Position numbers and translations under genes: made by a program. A stretch of 64,000 nucleotides of DNA, from positions 168,546-232,545 of the forward strand of contig NZ_CALDPF010000039.1 in NCBI RefSeq assembly GCF_937912035.1, given 5' to 3'. Of the stretch, positions 46,097-54,925 are shown in pieces; the stretch's first letter is position 1, and each line of letters opens with the position of its first letter. A model generated the notes under the pieces. That model made no database searches and had not been told where the DNA came from. It was given only the letters and a program-made list of their open reading frames with translations. The DNA is from an uncultured Bacteroides sp. (GTDB lineage Bacteria > Bacteroidota > Bacteroidia > Bacteroidales > Bacteroidaceae).

Positions 46097-46792
46097 TTCC
46101 TGTTTCTTTACTGTAATTTCCGATTTAGTGTTGTCTGAACTCATGTAAGAGATTCTGAATCCTTTAAAATCAGTGTCATTGTATTCAGGAATACTTGATA
46201 ATGTGTATGAAACAACTCCCCAGTAGAGTTTGTTTCCATAGTCGGAGTTTTTGTTATGTCTTAACTCCACATATACCAATCCTTCATCGTCTATCTTTGT
46301 CTCTTCTGTAAGAAGCAGACTGATACGGTGAGGGATTGTTTCATTATTGCCATTGATATTAAACTCAATATTCAAGTGCTCTTTGCTTATATAGGCACTT
46401 GTTATGTTTATTATATCTTCTCCGAAGTTCTCTATAGGCTCGCTGTCCTGATTTCTTGTGTCGTTTGCTTTTTTGGTGAGAACTTTGTAAAAGTCGTATA
46501 TTGTAACTTCTTTTCCTGAATCCTCTTTGGCATTTTCTTCTGTATTTGGAAAACTTAAGCTTAGAAGTACTCTTTGTCCTATACTGTCTGCATCATACAT
46601 CCTTATTATATCCGGGTTGTCGGGTATAAGTTTACCGTATGAGTCAGATTCTATTGTAGGACTTTCTATGTTGGTGATAGTTCCCATTGTGGAATGCAGT
46701 TCCGGGTATTTCTCGTTGTCAAGGCATGATGACATATAAATACCAAAAGCGCAAAGTCCGATAATACTGATTATTTTATGTTTAAGTTTCAT
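46010..46792 (-). CDS. NigD-like lipoprotein
   Basis: 260 residues with a lipoprotein signal ending at MSSC (Cys23) and then LDNEKYPELHSTMGTITNIE. A small beta domain and a larger beta-sandwich follow, the layout of Bacteroidales NigD-like proteins; the original NigD was linked to a bacteriocin locus, but most homologues have no known role. The last 29 codons run antisense into fmt, giving a tail (VRSMKSTQEIGYRHPLFAGQ) with no evident domain; this may be a recently extended C-terminus. It is divergent from the ECF sigma gene. Confidence 0.72.
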   Translation of the reverse strand: MKLKHKIISIIGLCAFGIYMSSCLDNEKYPELHSTMGTITNIESPTIESDSYGKLIPDNPDIIRMYDADSIGQRVLLSLSFPNTEENAKEDSGKEVTIYDFYKVLTKKANDTRNQDSEPIENFGEDIINITSAYISKEHLNIEFNINGNNETIPHRISLLLTEETKIDDEGLVYVELRHNKNSDYGNKLYWGVVSYTLSSIPEYNDTDFKGFRISYMSSDNTKSEITVKKQESNQDSAVRSMKSTQEIGYRHPLFAGQLQ

Positions 46793-46901
46793 ATTATGTG
46801 TATTTTACGATTCTTTGTCTTGAAAATGTGTCATAGTGTTGATTACTGCATATATTCATGTTAAAAAAAAAGAATAAAAAAAATTGTGTTATATAAAGCA
46901 G

Positions 46902-46909
46902 TAATTTTG
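46902..46909 (+). promoter_or_regulatory. Putative -7 element for the ECF sigma gene
   Basis: TAATTTTG lies 38 bp upstream of the start, with a TTG at 46884-46886 at a shorter spacing (15 bp) than usual. Confidence 0.4.
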
Positions 46910-46947
46910 CTATCACTTCATTATATAATTAGAACAAAAAAATAAAT

Positions 46948-47493
46948 ATGACCGAAGAAGAATTAGCTTTAAAATGTGTGGATGCGGACCCGTATGCCAG
47001 AAAACGGCTTTATGAGGTTTATGGTGGTCAGCTATTGGCTATATGTCTTCGGTATATTGGCGACCGTGATACAGCTCAAGATGTTTTTCATGATGGGATG
47101 ATTAAGATATATCAGTCGATAGGTCAGTTTAAATTTTTGGGTGACGGTTCGTTGAAGGCTTGGCTTTCCAGGGTGATGGTGAATGAGGCGCTTGGCTATC
47201 TAAGAAAAAAAAACGTACAGATGCAGCAGGAAACTTTGGTTGAGCAATTGCCCGATACGCAGTTAGACGATGATGGAGATGTGAACAATATTCCGAACAA
47301 GGAATTGATGAGGATGATAAAGGAATTGCCAGACGGCTATAGAACAGTTTTCAATCTATTCGTATTCGAAGAGAAAAGCCATAAGGAGATAGCTGCCATG
47401 CTTGGCATATCAGAACATACTTCATCGTCGCAGTTTTATAGAGCAAAGACATTGTTAATGAAAAAAATTAATGAATACAGGAAGAGCTTATGA
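46948..47493 (+). CDS. ECF-type RNA polymerase sigma factor
   Basis: 181 residues. Region 2 (about 12-80: GQLLAICLRYIGDRDTAQDVFHDGMIKIYQ, split over a typical DxxAQDVF motif) and region 4 (about 118-175: LPDGYRTVFNLFVFEEKSHKEIAAMLG) are both clear. It directs RNA polymerase to a stress or envelope regulon. Its stop overlaps the start of the next gene (ATGA at 47490-47493), so the two are translationally coupled, which points to a cognate regulator. It is not next to a SusC with an STN domain, so it is not a typical PUL sigma factor. Confidence 0.95.
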   Translation: MTEEELALKCVDADPYARKRLYEVYGGQLLAICLRYIGDRDTAQDVFHDGMIKIYQSIGQFKFLGDGSLKAWLSRVMVNEALGYLRKKNVQMQQETLVEQLPDTQLDDDGDVNNIPNKELMRMIKELPDGYRTVFNLFVFEEKSHKEIAAMLGISEHTSSSQFYRAKTLLMKKINEYRKSL

Positions 47494-48830
47494 ATGAAAT
47501 GAAAGACAAATGGATAAATGATATTCGTAGTCGGATGGACAACTATTCGGAGCCTCTCCCTGCCGGTTTATGGGAGAAGATAGAATCTGAAATATCAACT
47601 CCTGCTCCAAAGGTTATATCGATGTGGAGAAAATGGATGTCTGTTGCCGCAGCTGCCGCTTTGGTATTGGCCATATCAAGTGTCTCGGTATGGTATTGGA
47701 CTTCTAACTCTGAACTTAATGAGGTAAATTCTGTGTTGTCAGAAAATAGTGAAATAATCCAGGCACCTGAAAGAAATTTGGTTTTATCTGATGCCGCTGG
47801 CACTCAGGAAAATGTGAAATCATTAATGTCAGAATCTGTGGCTGAAACTGAAAGTTCTGTTGTCAGTATAAAGCAGAGAAATAATCATACGCGTAATTTA
47901 CCACAAAAATCCATGGCTGCATTCGATACCAATGGCTTGTCAGGTAATGAACAGGTAAATTCAGATATTGAGGCTATAACAGATTCCAAAGTAACAGAAG
48001 ATGTAACAGAAGATGAGGTTTCGCTAAGAGAAAAAAGAAAGAAAAGAGTTTTGGAAGATCGTGAGGCCGTGAGACGGAATGTATCTTATCTGGCTATGGC
48101 TGAAAATAAACGTGGAAAGAGTGGTGACTTTCAGATAGGAATCATGACCGGAAATGTACCATATTCATCAAGTAACAGTTTTAGTGGTATGTCTCGCTTA
48201 TCGCTTCCGACAAAATCTGTTAGCCAAGTTAATGATGTTGTGGTAGGAGAGGTTTCTGATGCAACCGCATCATACAGTCAGATGTTGTTCAATAACATGG
48301 GAAGACAGACATATACAGATGTGAAACACCATGTACCGTTTACTGTAGGAGCTTCTGTCAAGTGGAATATTAACGAATATTGGGCTTTAGAGTCAGGACT
48401 TAACTATACTTATCTTTATTCTGAACTTCGTTCCGGAGCTAAGTCTTATATAGAGGATAAACAGAAGTTGCATTACGTTGGAATTCCTTTGAAGGTTCAG
48501 CGTTCTGTATGGAATAACAATATTTTTTCTTTCTATGCCTCTGCAGGAGGTATGATGGAAAAGTGTGTATCCGGTTCCGTAGAAACAGTATGCGTATATG
48601 ATAACGACAGAAAAAGTTCAGGTCGTGAGGAATTGGATGTGAAGCCGTTACAATTTTCAGTCTTGGCATCTGTAGGTGTTCAGGCTAATTTAAATAAGTT
48701 GTTGAGCTTTTACCTTGAACCTGGAGTTATATATTATTTCGATGATAATACAGAAATCCTTACTATCCGCAAGGATAAGCCTTTGAATTTCAATCTTCAG
48801 TTGGGATTTAGGTTTAGTCTGAACAAATGA
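47490..48830 (+). CDS. Membrane-anchored anti-sigma-like protein fused to an outer-membrane beta-barrel-like domain
   Basis: 446 residues. The first about 48 residues are cytosolic (MKDKWINDIRSRMDNYSEPLPAGLWEKIE, a pattern common at the N-terminus of Bacteroidetes anti-sigma partners). A membrane helix follows at about 50-70 (MSVAAAAALVLAISSVSVWYW), then a charged low-complexity linker (about 75-225). Residues about 290-446 are alternating beta-strands ending in LQLGFRFSLNK, like an OmpW/PorT-type barrel. One chain thus seems to link the inner and outer membrane, or the barrel-like part is a periplasmic sandwich. Its 4-bp overlap with the sigma gene supports a role in controlling it. Confidence 0.75.
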   Translation: MNEMKDKWINDIRSRMDNYSEPLPAGLWEKIESEISTPAPKVISMWRKWMSVAAAAALVLAISSVSVWYWTSNSELNEVNSVLSENSEIIQAPERNLVLSDAAGTQENVKSLMSESVAETESSVVSIKQRNNHTRNLPQKSMAAFDTNGLSGNEQVNSDIEAITDSKVTEDVTEDEVSLREKRKKRVLEDREAVRRNVSYLAMAENKRGKSGDFQIGIMTGNVPYSSSNSFSGMSRLSLPTKSVSQVNDVVVGEVSDATASYSQMLFNNMGRQTYTDVKHHVPFTVGASVKWNINEYWALESGLNYTYLYSELRSGAKSYIEDKQKLHYVGIPLKVQRSVWNNNIFSFYASAGGMMEKCVSGSVETVCVYDNDRKSSGREELDVKPLQFSVLASVGVQANLNKLLSFYLEPGVIYYFDDNTEILTIRKDKPLNFNLQLGFRFSLNK

Positions 48831-48847
48831 ATATATTAAAAAAGACT

Positions 48848-48887
48848 TTTCAAACATTGTTTAAATGGTGATTGAACAGTGTTTAAA
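48848..48887. repeat. Four-unit 11-bp array of GTTTAAA-like sequence
   Basis: TTTCAAA (48848-48854, degenerate), GTTTAAA (48859-48865), GATTGAA (48870-48876) and GTTTAAA (48881-48887) have an exact 11-bp period. It lies 17 bp past the preceding stop and about 43 bp before the rpe promoter box. Confidence 0.6.
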
Positions 48888-48930
48888 TAATATTAGGTAC
48901 GCATTGTTCTTTTATTCGGAAAAGAATTCA

Positions 48931-48938
48931 TATCTTTG
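48931..48938 (+). promoter_or_regulatory. Putative -7 element for rpe
   Basis: TATCTTTG matches TAnnTTTG, 29 bp upstream of the rpe start. Confidence 0.5.
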
Positions 48939-48967
48939 TTCATATACTAATATATAATAGTTCTGAA

Positions 48968-49621
48968 ATGAATAAAGTTTTGATTTCTCCCTCTTTACTT
49001 TCGGCCGATTTCGGCTGTCTGAAAGATGATCTGGACAAGATTAACCGCAGTGAGGCGGATTGGTTGCATATCGATATAATGGACGGAGTGTTCGTTCCTA
49101 ATATATCATTCGGATTTCCTGTGCTGGAATATGTTGCAAAACTCTGTAACAAACCTCTTGATGTTCATCTTATGATTGTGCAGCCTGAAAAGTTTATCAG
49201 GGAAGTAAAGGCTTTGGGCTCGATGATGATGAATGTACATTTTGAAACTTGCCCACACCTTCACCGTGTTGTACAGATGATAAAGGATAATGGAATGAAA
49301 GCCGGTGTTACTCTTAATCCTGCTACTCCGGTATCTGTACTTACAGATATTATTTCTGATATTGACATGGTTTTGCTTATGAGCGTAAATCCAGGATTCG
49401 GCGGACAGAAATTTATTCCTAATACATTGAATAAGGTTCGTCAGTTGAGGAAACTGATTGAGGAGACAGGTTCGAATACGCTGATAGAAGTAGACGGCGG
49501 AGTTAATCTGGAAACGGGTAGACAATTGGTTGATGCGGGAGCCGATGTACTGGTGGCTGGAAATGCCATATTCAAAGCTCCGGATATGATAGACATGATT
49601 CATCAAATGAAAAACTTATAA
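48968..49621 (+). CDS. rpe: Ribulose-phosphate 3-epimerase
   Basis: 217 residues, a TIM barrel. SPSLLSADFGCL at the start, LHIDIMDGVFVPN (catalytic Asp and metal ligands), LDVHLMI, LMSVNPGFGGQKF and VDGGVNLETG are the family motifs. It interconverts ribulose-5-P and xylulose-5-P in the pentose phosphate pathway. It is followed after 9 bp by the comEC-like gene. Confidence 0.97.
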   Translation: MNKVLISPSLLSADFGCLKDDLDKINRSEADWLHIDIMDGVFVPNISFGFPVLEYVAKLCNKPLDVHLMIVQPEKFIREVKALGSMMMNVHFETCPHLHRVVQMIKDNGMKAGVTLNPATPVSVLTDIISDIDMVLLMSVNPGFGGQKFIPNTLNKVRQLRKLIEETGSNTLIEVDGGVNLETGRQLVDAGADVLVAGNAIFKAPDMIDMIHQMKNL

Positions 49622-49630
49622 CTACTCAGA

Positions 49631-51616
49631 TTGGAGAAAAAATCCTATTTGGTAAATTATCCATTATTCCGGTTGACAGTTTTTATGGCAGCCGGAATTT
49701 TTTTCTTCGACAGATTTCTGCCGAATGTGTCAGTATGGTCCTTAATACTGATTTTATGTGTTCTCTTTTTGCCTTTGTTGTTGTCTGTATTTGTGAAATT
49801 CAGAAATGTAAATCTGAATTGTTTTGTGGGGATTATTGTATCCGTTTGTTTCTTTGTGATAGGTGGAATACTTATTATAAACAAGAAAAACAGTGTATAC
49901 AATGAATGGTCGAATAAGCAATTGTGCTACTATGGAGTAGTGGAGACAACTCCGGAAGTGAAGGGTAAAACATTGTGTTCTGAAGTTAATGTTAAGTTCT
50001 GTATTCCTTCGTCAAATGATAGCATTGCCGGATATCCGGTCAATCGCAATATTCTGTTATATCTTATTCCGGATTCATTGTCGTATATTCCACGGTGTGG
50101 TGATAAAATAGTATTCCATTCTTCTGTTTCCAGACCTTTATCTGATATTGAATTTATGGGTTTCGATTATGCCGGATATCTTTTCAATAAAGGAGTTTCC
50201 GGCACAGCTTTGGCTTTTGCCGGTAATTGGAGAGGAATTAAGGTGGAAAAACCGTATTCAATAAAACATGTTGCATTGAGATGCAGGGATGCTGTGGTCA
50301 GTAAATTCAGAAGTTGGAATATGGAAGATGATGAGCTGGCAGTGGTTTCTGCATTGACAATAGGCGACAAGAGTGAGCTTACACCTGAATTGAAAGCTGT
50401 ATATAGTGGAGCAGGCACGAGTCACGTACTGGCATTGTCAGGATTGCACGTAGGAATATTGTCATGTATTTTTTATTTTCTTTTCCAGCCAATGAGGAAA
50501 ATAAGGGGTGGACGTATGTTTCAGTCATTAGCCGTTGCCGTCATCTTGTGGATATTTGCATTTATATCAGGATTGAGTCCTTCGGTGGTTAGAGCCGTGA
50601 CTATGTGTACGCTTTATCTTGTGGCTTCTGTAGTGGTGGAAAACGGGTTTTGCGGATTCTTCTCTCTATCGCTTGCAGCATTCATAATGCTGTTTTACAA
50701 TCCTATGTATCTTTTCGATATTAGTTTCCAACTGTCGTTTGTGGCAGTACTTTCCATCATTCTTTTTTATCCGATCATGTCCGAATGGGTAAAAAGCGAT
50801 AACAGAGTTGTGCGTTATGTTTGGAGTGCAATGTCAGTTTCATTGGCTGCCCAGTTGGGTACATTACCTTTAATCCTATATTATTTTGGTACTTTCCCAA
50901 CATATTTTCTTATGGCTAATCTTTTTGTCGGTTTTCTGGCTTCGATCATACTTTCTCTTACTCTGGCTTCACTCGTTTTTTCGTTTATTCCAGTGGTGGA
51001 AAATATCTGTGTGTGTATGCTGGAAACCATGACTAAGGCTCTTAACGGATCCATGCAGTTTGTCCACAGTCTGCAAGGTTCACAGATAACTTCTATATAT
51101 TTCAATGAAATTCAGGTGCTTTTAGGATTTATGCTTGTATGTATACTGTATATATTCTTTCGAAAAAGAACTGCATCTGGACTTATAATGCTTTTGTTTT
51201 CATCTTGCATGATTATGGCAACTGAACTTTATAAAATCCACATTGAAGATTCTCCATCGTTGTTTTTAACTCGTTCGGATTTATATATAAGAAAGGATAA
51301 GGAACTTGAAACTCTTTCATCGGAAAACGGACTGCATGAGATAAACGGAATAAGAGTAGGAGTAATGAAGTCAGCTTTTTGGAAAGATGTCCGGCTCACC
51401 GGGAAAACAAAACTGGCCGTTTTAGACTATGTGTATATATGTAAGGGTTTCAGTGGGGATATTACCGGATTAACTGTGTTGTTTGATATTAAAAATGTAA
51501 TAATAGACGAAACCGTAAGTGAAAGATATAGGGAGTTTCTGAAAGCTGAATGTGAGAGACTAAACATAAAATGCATTGAAAAATCCTCTCAAGCTTCCTT
51601 CAGAATACTTCTGTAA
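49631..51616 (+). CDS. ComEC/Rec2 family DNA-uptake membrane protein
   Basis: 661 residues. The start is a TTG 9 bp after rpe; the first in-frame ATG lies 18 codons later inside the first membrane helix, so TTG is preferred. N-terminal helices and an OB-like periplasmic domain (about 90-190) precede the competence domain with SGAGTSHVLALSGLHVGIL and SGLSPSVVRAVTMC. About ten helices follow. The metallo-beta-lactamase domain of long ComEC proteins is absent; a short soluble C-terminal domain (about 545-661) is present, as I recall in other Bacteroidetes. It would pass single-stranded DNA through the inner membrane. Confidence 0.9.
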   Translation: MEKKSYLVNYPLFRLTVFMAAGIFFFDRFLPNVSVWSLILILCVLFLPLLLSVFVKFRNVNLNCFVGIIVSVCFFVIGGILIINKKNSVYNEWSNKQLCYYGVVETTPEVKGKTLCSEVNVKFCIPSSNDSIAGYPVNRNILLYLIPDSLSYIPRCGDKIVFHSSVSRPLSDIEFMGFDYAGYLFNKGVSGTALAFAGNWRGIKVEKPYSIKHVALRCRDAVVSKFRSWNMEDDELAVVSALTIGDKSELTPELKAVYSGAGTSHVLALSGLHVGILSCIFYFLFQPMRKIRGGRMFQSLAVAVILWIFAFISGLSPSVVRAVTMCTLYLVASVVVENGFCGFFSLSLAAFIMLFYNPMYLFDISFQLSFVAVLSIILFYPIMSEWVKSDNRVVRYVWSAMSVSLAAQLGTLPLILYYFGTFPTYFLMANLFVGFLASIILSLTLASLVFSFIPVVENICVCMLETMTKALNGSMQFVHSLQGSQITSIYFNEIQVLLGFMLVCILYIFFRKRTASGLIMLLFSSCMIMATELYKIHIEDSPSLFLTRSDLYIRKDKELETLSSENGLHEINGIRVGVMKSAFWKDVRLTGKTKLAVLDYVYICKGFSGDITGLTVLFDIKNVIIDETVSERYREFLKAECERLNIKCIEKSSQASFRILL

Positions 51617-51631
51617 ATAGAAAAAAAAGAG

Positions 51632-51639
51632 TACATTTG
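51632..51639 (+). promoter_or_regulatory. Putative -7 element for the DHH phosphoesterase gene
   Basis: TACATTTG matches TAnnTTTG, 26 bp upstream of the start codon. Confidence 0.5.
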
Positions 51640-51665
51640 CCAACAATTTAACACAAACAATAAAT

Positions 51666-52703
51666 ATGCTTTCAAAGATTATCTTACAAGCGAACATAGA
51701 CAAGGTAGAAACCTATTTCGAAAAGGCTGACAAAATAGTTATAGTAACACATGTTTCGCCTGATGGTGATGCTCTTGGCTCATCGTTAGGACTTTATCAT
51801 TTTCTGCAAGGAATGGAAAAAAATGTGCATGTGATAGTTCCAAATGCTTTTCCTGAGTTCCTACAGTGGATGCCTGGAGCAAAGGATATAATCAGATATG
51901 ACAAGTATGCCGAGTTTGCCGACAAGCTAATATCTGAAGCTGATGTTATCTGCTGTCTTGACTTCAATGCTTTGTCTAGAATAGATGCAGTTGCAAAACC
52001 AGTGGCTGAATCACAAGCACGCAAGGTTATGATTGATCATCATCTTAATCCGGAACCTTTCTGTAAAGTTACAATTTCTCATCCCAATATTTCTTCAACA
52101 TCAGAATTGATATTTCGTCTGATATGCCGTTTGGGATGTTTCGACGATATATCATACGAAGGGGCACAGTGTATTTATACAGGAATGATGACAGATACTG
52201 GAGGATTTACATATAACTCTAATGACCGTGAAATTTATTTTATTATCAGTGAGCTTCTTTCCAAAGGTATTGATAAGGATGATATTTATCGCAAGGTGTT
52301 CAATACATATTCAGAAGGTCGTCTTCGCCTGATGGGGTATGTGCTTTACGATAAGATGGAGGTATTTCCACAGTTCCGGTCGGCGTTGATATGGCTTACT
52401 AAAGACGAGCAGAAGAAATTCCAGTATGTGAAAGGAGATACTGAAGGATTTGTAAATATACCTCTTCAGATGAAAGGTATATGCTTCTCTGTATTCCTTC
52501 GTGAAGATACAGAAAAGAATATGATAAAAGTGTCATTACGTTCGGTCGGAAATTTCCCTTGCAACAAGGTCGCTACAGAATTCTTCAATGGTGGTGGTCA
52601 TTTGAATGCTTCCGGAGGCGAGTTTTATGGCACTATGGATGAGGCCATAGAATTGTTTAAGCAGGCACTTGTAAAATATGAGGATCTGTTGCTTAAGAAC
52701 TGA
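51666..52703 (+). CDS. DHH/DHHA1 phosphoesterase (NrnA-like)
   Basis: 345 residues. The DHH domain has THVSPDGDALGSSLGL, the CCLDFNALSRID Asp ligand and MIDHHLNPE. The DHHA1 C-terminal domain ends with FNGGGHLNASGG, which binds the nucleotide. NrnA-type enzymes degrade nano-RNA and dephosphorylate pAp; cyclic-di-AMP phosphodiesterase activity is known for relatives, and the two cannot be told apart here. It is cytoplasmic and has its own promoter-like box. Confidence 0.9.
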   Translation: MLSKIILQANIDKVETYFEKADKIVIVTHVSPDGDALGSSLGLYHFLQGMEKNVHVIVPNAFPEFLQWMPGAKDIIRYDKYAEFADKLISEADVICCLDFNALSRIDAVAKPVAESQARKVMIDHHLNPEPFCKVTISHPNISSTSELIFRLICRLGCFDDISYEGAQCIYTGMMTDTGGFTYNSNDREIYFIISELLSKGIDKDDIYRKVFNTYSEGRLRLMGYVLYDKMEVFPQFRSALIWLTKDEQKKFQYVKGDTEGFVNIPLQMKGICFSVFLREDTEKNMIKVSLRSVGNFPCNKVATEFFNGGGHLNASGGEFYGTMDEAIELFKQALVKYEDLLLKN

Positions 52704-52776
52704 TTCTGAGTATATCTTTTCTACAAAATTAACTATTACATCGACTAATTTAGTATAGGGGTATAAATAATTTTAT

Positions 52777-52784
52777 TAATTTTG
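52777..52784 (+). promoter_or_regulatory. Putative -7 element for the lipoprotein-glmM unit
   Basis: TAATTTTG matches TAnnTTTG, 20 bp upstream of the lipoprotein start. Confidence 0.45.
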
Positions 52785-52804
52785 CCCTGTAAATTTTTAA
52801 AATA

Positions 52805-53464
52805 ATGAAGAAATTATTCTATTTATCGGTATTGGTATATGCATTGTCTTTCGGACTTCAGAGTTGTAATAATGGAAAGACGTATGCCGAAATGAAGGAA
52901 GAAGAGGCTGATGCCATCAACAAGTTTATTTTAGAGAACGATATAAAGGTTATCTCTGAAAAAGAATTCATAGAGAATGATACGGTGACTAAGGAGAATG
53001 AGTTCGTTTTGTTCGACAAGAGTGGTGTGTATATGAACATTCAGTATCGTGGAGACGGTGAAATCCTTAAAGAAGGAAGGTATAATATTTCTTCTCGTTT
53101 TCTCGAGATTTGTATAAAGGATGTTGAGGAGTTAGGATTTTCTGCAGGTGATACATTGGCGCATAACATATATTCACCGTATTCAGAGAACTTCTTGCTC
53201 ACTATTGGTTCGTCCGGTTCTTATTCCGCTTCATTTACGGATCAGGCTCAAAGTTCTATGTATAGTTTTTACCAAACAGCTGACTTTCCATCTGGATGGC
53301 TTGTTCCGTTTGCTTATCTGAAAATGAAATCATATATTTCAGCTCCTCCGTCAGATAAGATTGCACGTGTGAGATTAATTGTACCTCATAGCGAAGGTAC
53401 GGCTTCATTTGCTACACGTTATGTATATCCTTGTTATTATGAAATAACTTATGACCTAAATTAA
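52805..53464 (+). CDS. Lipoprotein of unknown function (DUF4827-like)
   Basis: 219 residues with a lipobox GLQSC (Cys21). The mature part starts NNGKTYAEMKEEEADAINKFI and continues as a beta-rich domain. From memory it matches the Bacteroidales family DUF4827, with a remote similarity to FKBP-type folds that I cannot verify. It lies 8 bp upstream of glmM, with which it is probably co-transcribed; an envelope role linked to cell wall precursor supply is possible but unproven. Confidence 0.7.
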   Translation: MKKLFYLSVLVYALSFGLQSCNNGKTYAEMKEEEADAINKFILENDIKVISEKEFIENDTVTKENEFVLFDKSGVYMNIQYRGDGEILKEGRYNISSRFLEICIKDVEELGFSAGDTLAHNIYSPYSENFLLTIGSSGSYSASFTDQAQSSMYSFYQTADFPSGWLVPFAYLKMKSYISAPPSDKIARVRLIVPHSEGTASFATRYVYPCYYEITYDLN

Positions 53465-53472
53465 TATAATCT

Positions 53473-54861
53473 ATGACATTAATCAAATCTATTTCCGGTA
53501 TTCGTGGTACTATAGGTGGCCAGGCCGGTGAAGGACTTAATCCGTTGGATATTGTGAAGTTTACTTCAGCATATGCTACGCTGATTCGTAAGACAACAAC
53601 TGTGAAAAGCAATAAAATCGTTGTTGGACGCGACGCACGTATTTCCGGCGAAATGGTTAAGAATGTAGTTTGCGGTACTCTTATGGGTATGGGATTCGAT
53701 GTTGTAAACATCGGTCTTGCTTCTACTCCTACTACAGAACTTGCCGTTACTATGGAAGGTGCTTGCGGTGGTATCATCCTTACTGCAAGTCATAATCCAA
53801 GACAGTGGAACGCTCTGAAACTTCTGAACGAACACGGAGAATTCCTTAATGCTGCCGAAGGTAATGAAGTGTTGCGTATTGCAGCTGCCGAAGAATTTAC
53901 ATTTGCCGACATAGACAACCTTGGTAAATATACAGAAAACAATACATATAACCAGCGCCATATTGACAGCGTATTGGCTTTGAAACTTGTTGACGTTGAG
54001 GCTATCCGTAAGGCTAACTTCCGTGTGGCTATTGACTGTGTTAACTCTGTAGGTGGTATCATCCTTCCTCAGTTGCTTGAGCAGTTGGGCGTTCAGCATG
54101 TAGAAAAACTGTATTGCGAGCCAACAGGTGACTTCCAGCACAACCCAGAACCTCTTGAAAAGAACTTGAGCGACATCATGGGACTTATGAAGAAGGGTGG
54201 AAATGATGTAGCTTTCGTTGTTGACCCTGACGTTGACCGTTTGGCTATCATCAGCGAAGACGGTTCAATGTATGGTGAAGAATATACATTGGTGACTGTT
54301 GCCGACTATGTATTGAAACATACTCCTGGAAATACAGTTTCAAACCTCAGTTCAACTCGTGCTTTGCGCGATGTTACCCGCAGATATGGTATGGAATACA
54401 ATGCGTCTGCAGTAGGTGAAGTGAACGTAGTAACAAAGATGAAGGCTACAAACGCTGTAATCGGTGGTGAGGGTAACGGTGGAGTTATCTATCCTGAATC
54501 ACACTACGGACGCGATGCTCTTGTTGGTATAGCATTGTTCCTGAGCCACCTTGCACACGAAGGCAAGAAAGTGACAGAACTCCGTGCCACATATCCTGAA
54601 TACTTCATTGCAAAGAACCGTATCGACCTCACTCCTGAAACAGATGTTGATGCTATCCTGCTGAAAGTTAAGGAAATGTACAAGAATGAGGAAATCAACG
54701 ACATCGACGGTGTCAAGATTGACTTTGCAGATAAATGGGTACACTTGCGCAAGAGTAATACAGAACCTATCATCCGTGTTTATTCTGAAGCTTCTACTAT
54801 GGAGGCTGCCGATGAACTTGGCAAGCAGATCATGGATATAGTATATAGCCTGGCTAAGTAA
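53473..54861 (+). CDS. glmM: Phosphoglucosamine mutase / phosphohexomutase
   Basis: 462 residues of the alpha-D-phosphohexomutase family. The active-site phosphoserine is Ser106 in TASHNPRQWNALK; the metal loop is DPDVDRLAII and the sugar-binding loop GGEGNGG; RKSNTEPIIRVYSEA is the phosphate-binding site. It most likely converts glucosamine-6-P to glucosamine-1-P for peptidoglycan and LPS; a phosphomannomutase role is the alternative. Codon use differs from neighbours (more C-ending codons), as expected for a highly expressed gene. Confidence 0.88.
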   Translation: MTLIKSISGIRGTIGGQAGEGLNPLDIVKFTSAYATLIRKTTTVKSNKIVVGRDARISGEMVKNVVCGTLMGMGFDVVNIGLASTPTTELAVTMEGACGGIILTASHNPRQWNALKLLNEHGEFLNAAEGNEVLRIAAAEEFTFADIDNLGKYTENNTYNQRHIDSVLALKLVDVEAIRKANFRVAIDCVNSVGGIILPQLLEQLGVQHVEKLYCEPTGDFQHNPEPLEKNLSDIMGLMKKGGNDVAFVVDPDVDRLAIISEDGSMYGEEYTLVTVADYVLKHTPGNTVSNLSSTRALRDVTRRYGMEYNASAVGEVNVVTKMKATNAVIGGEGNGGVIYPESHYGRDALVGIALFLSHLAHEGKKVTELRATYPEYFIAKNRIDLTPETDVDAILLKVKEMYKNEEINDIDGVKIDFADKWVHLRKSNTEPIIRVYSEASTMEAADELGKQIMDIVYSLAK

Positions 54862-54885
54862 TAATTGTTACTATTCATATCTATG

Positions 54886-54925
54886 AAAATGCTCCCTTGA
54901 TGGATAAATCGGGGGAGCATTTTTT
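54886..54925. terminator. Bidirectional terminator between glmM and hemW
   Basis: AAAATGCTCCC (54887-54896 region) pairs with GGGAGCATTTT (54913-54923), with T-runs on both strands. It ends both convergent transcripts and touches the hemW stop codon. Confidence 0.88.

Noticed and set aside
53566..54141. Minus-strand open frame of 191 codons inside glmM
   Set aside because: Shadow of the conserved glmM frame; its length reflects the biased codon use of a highly expressed gene.
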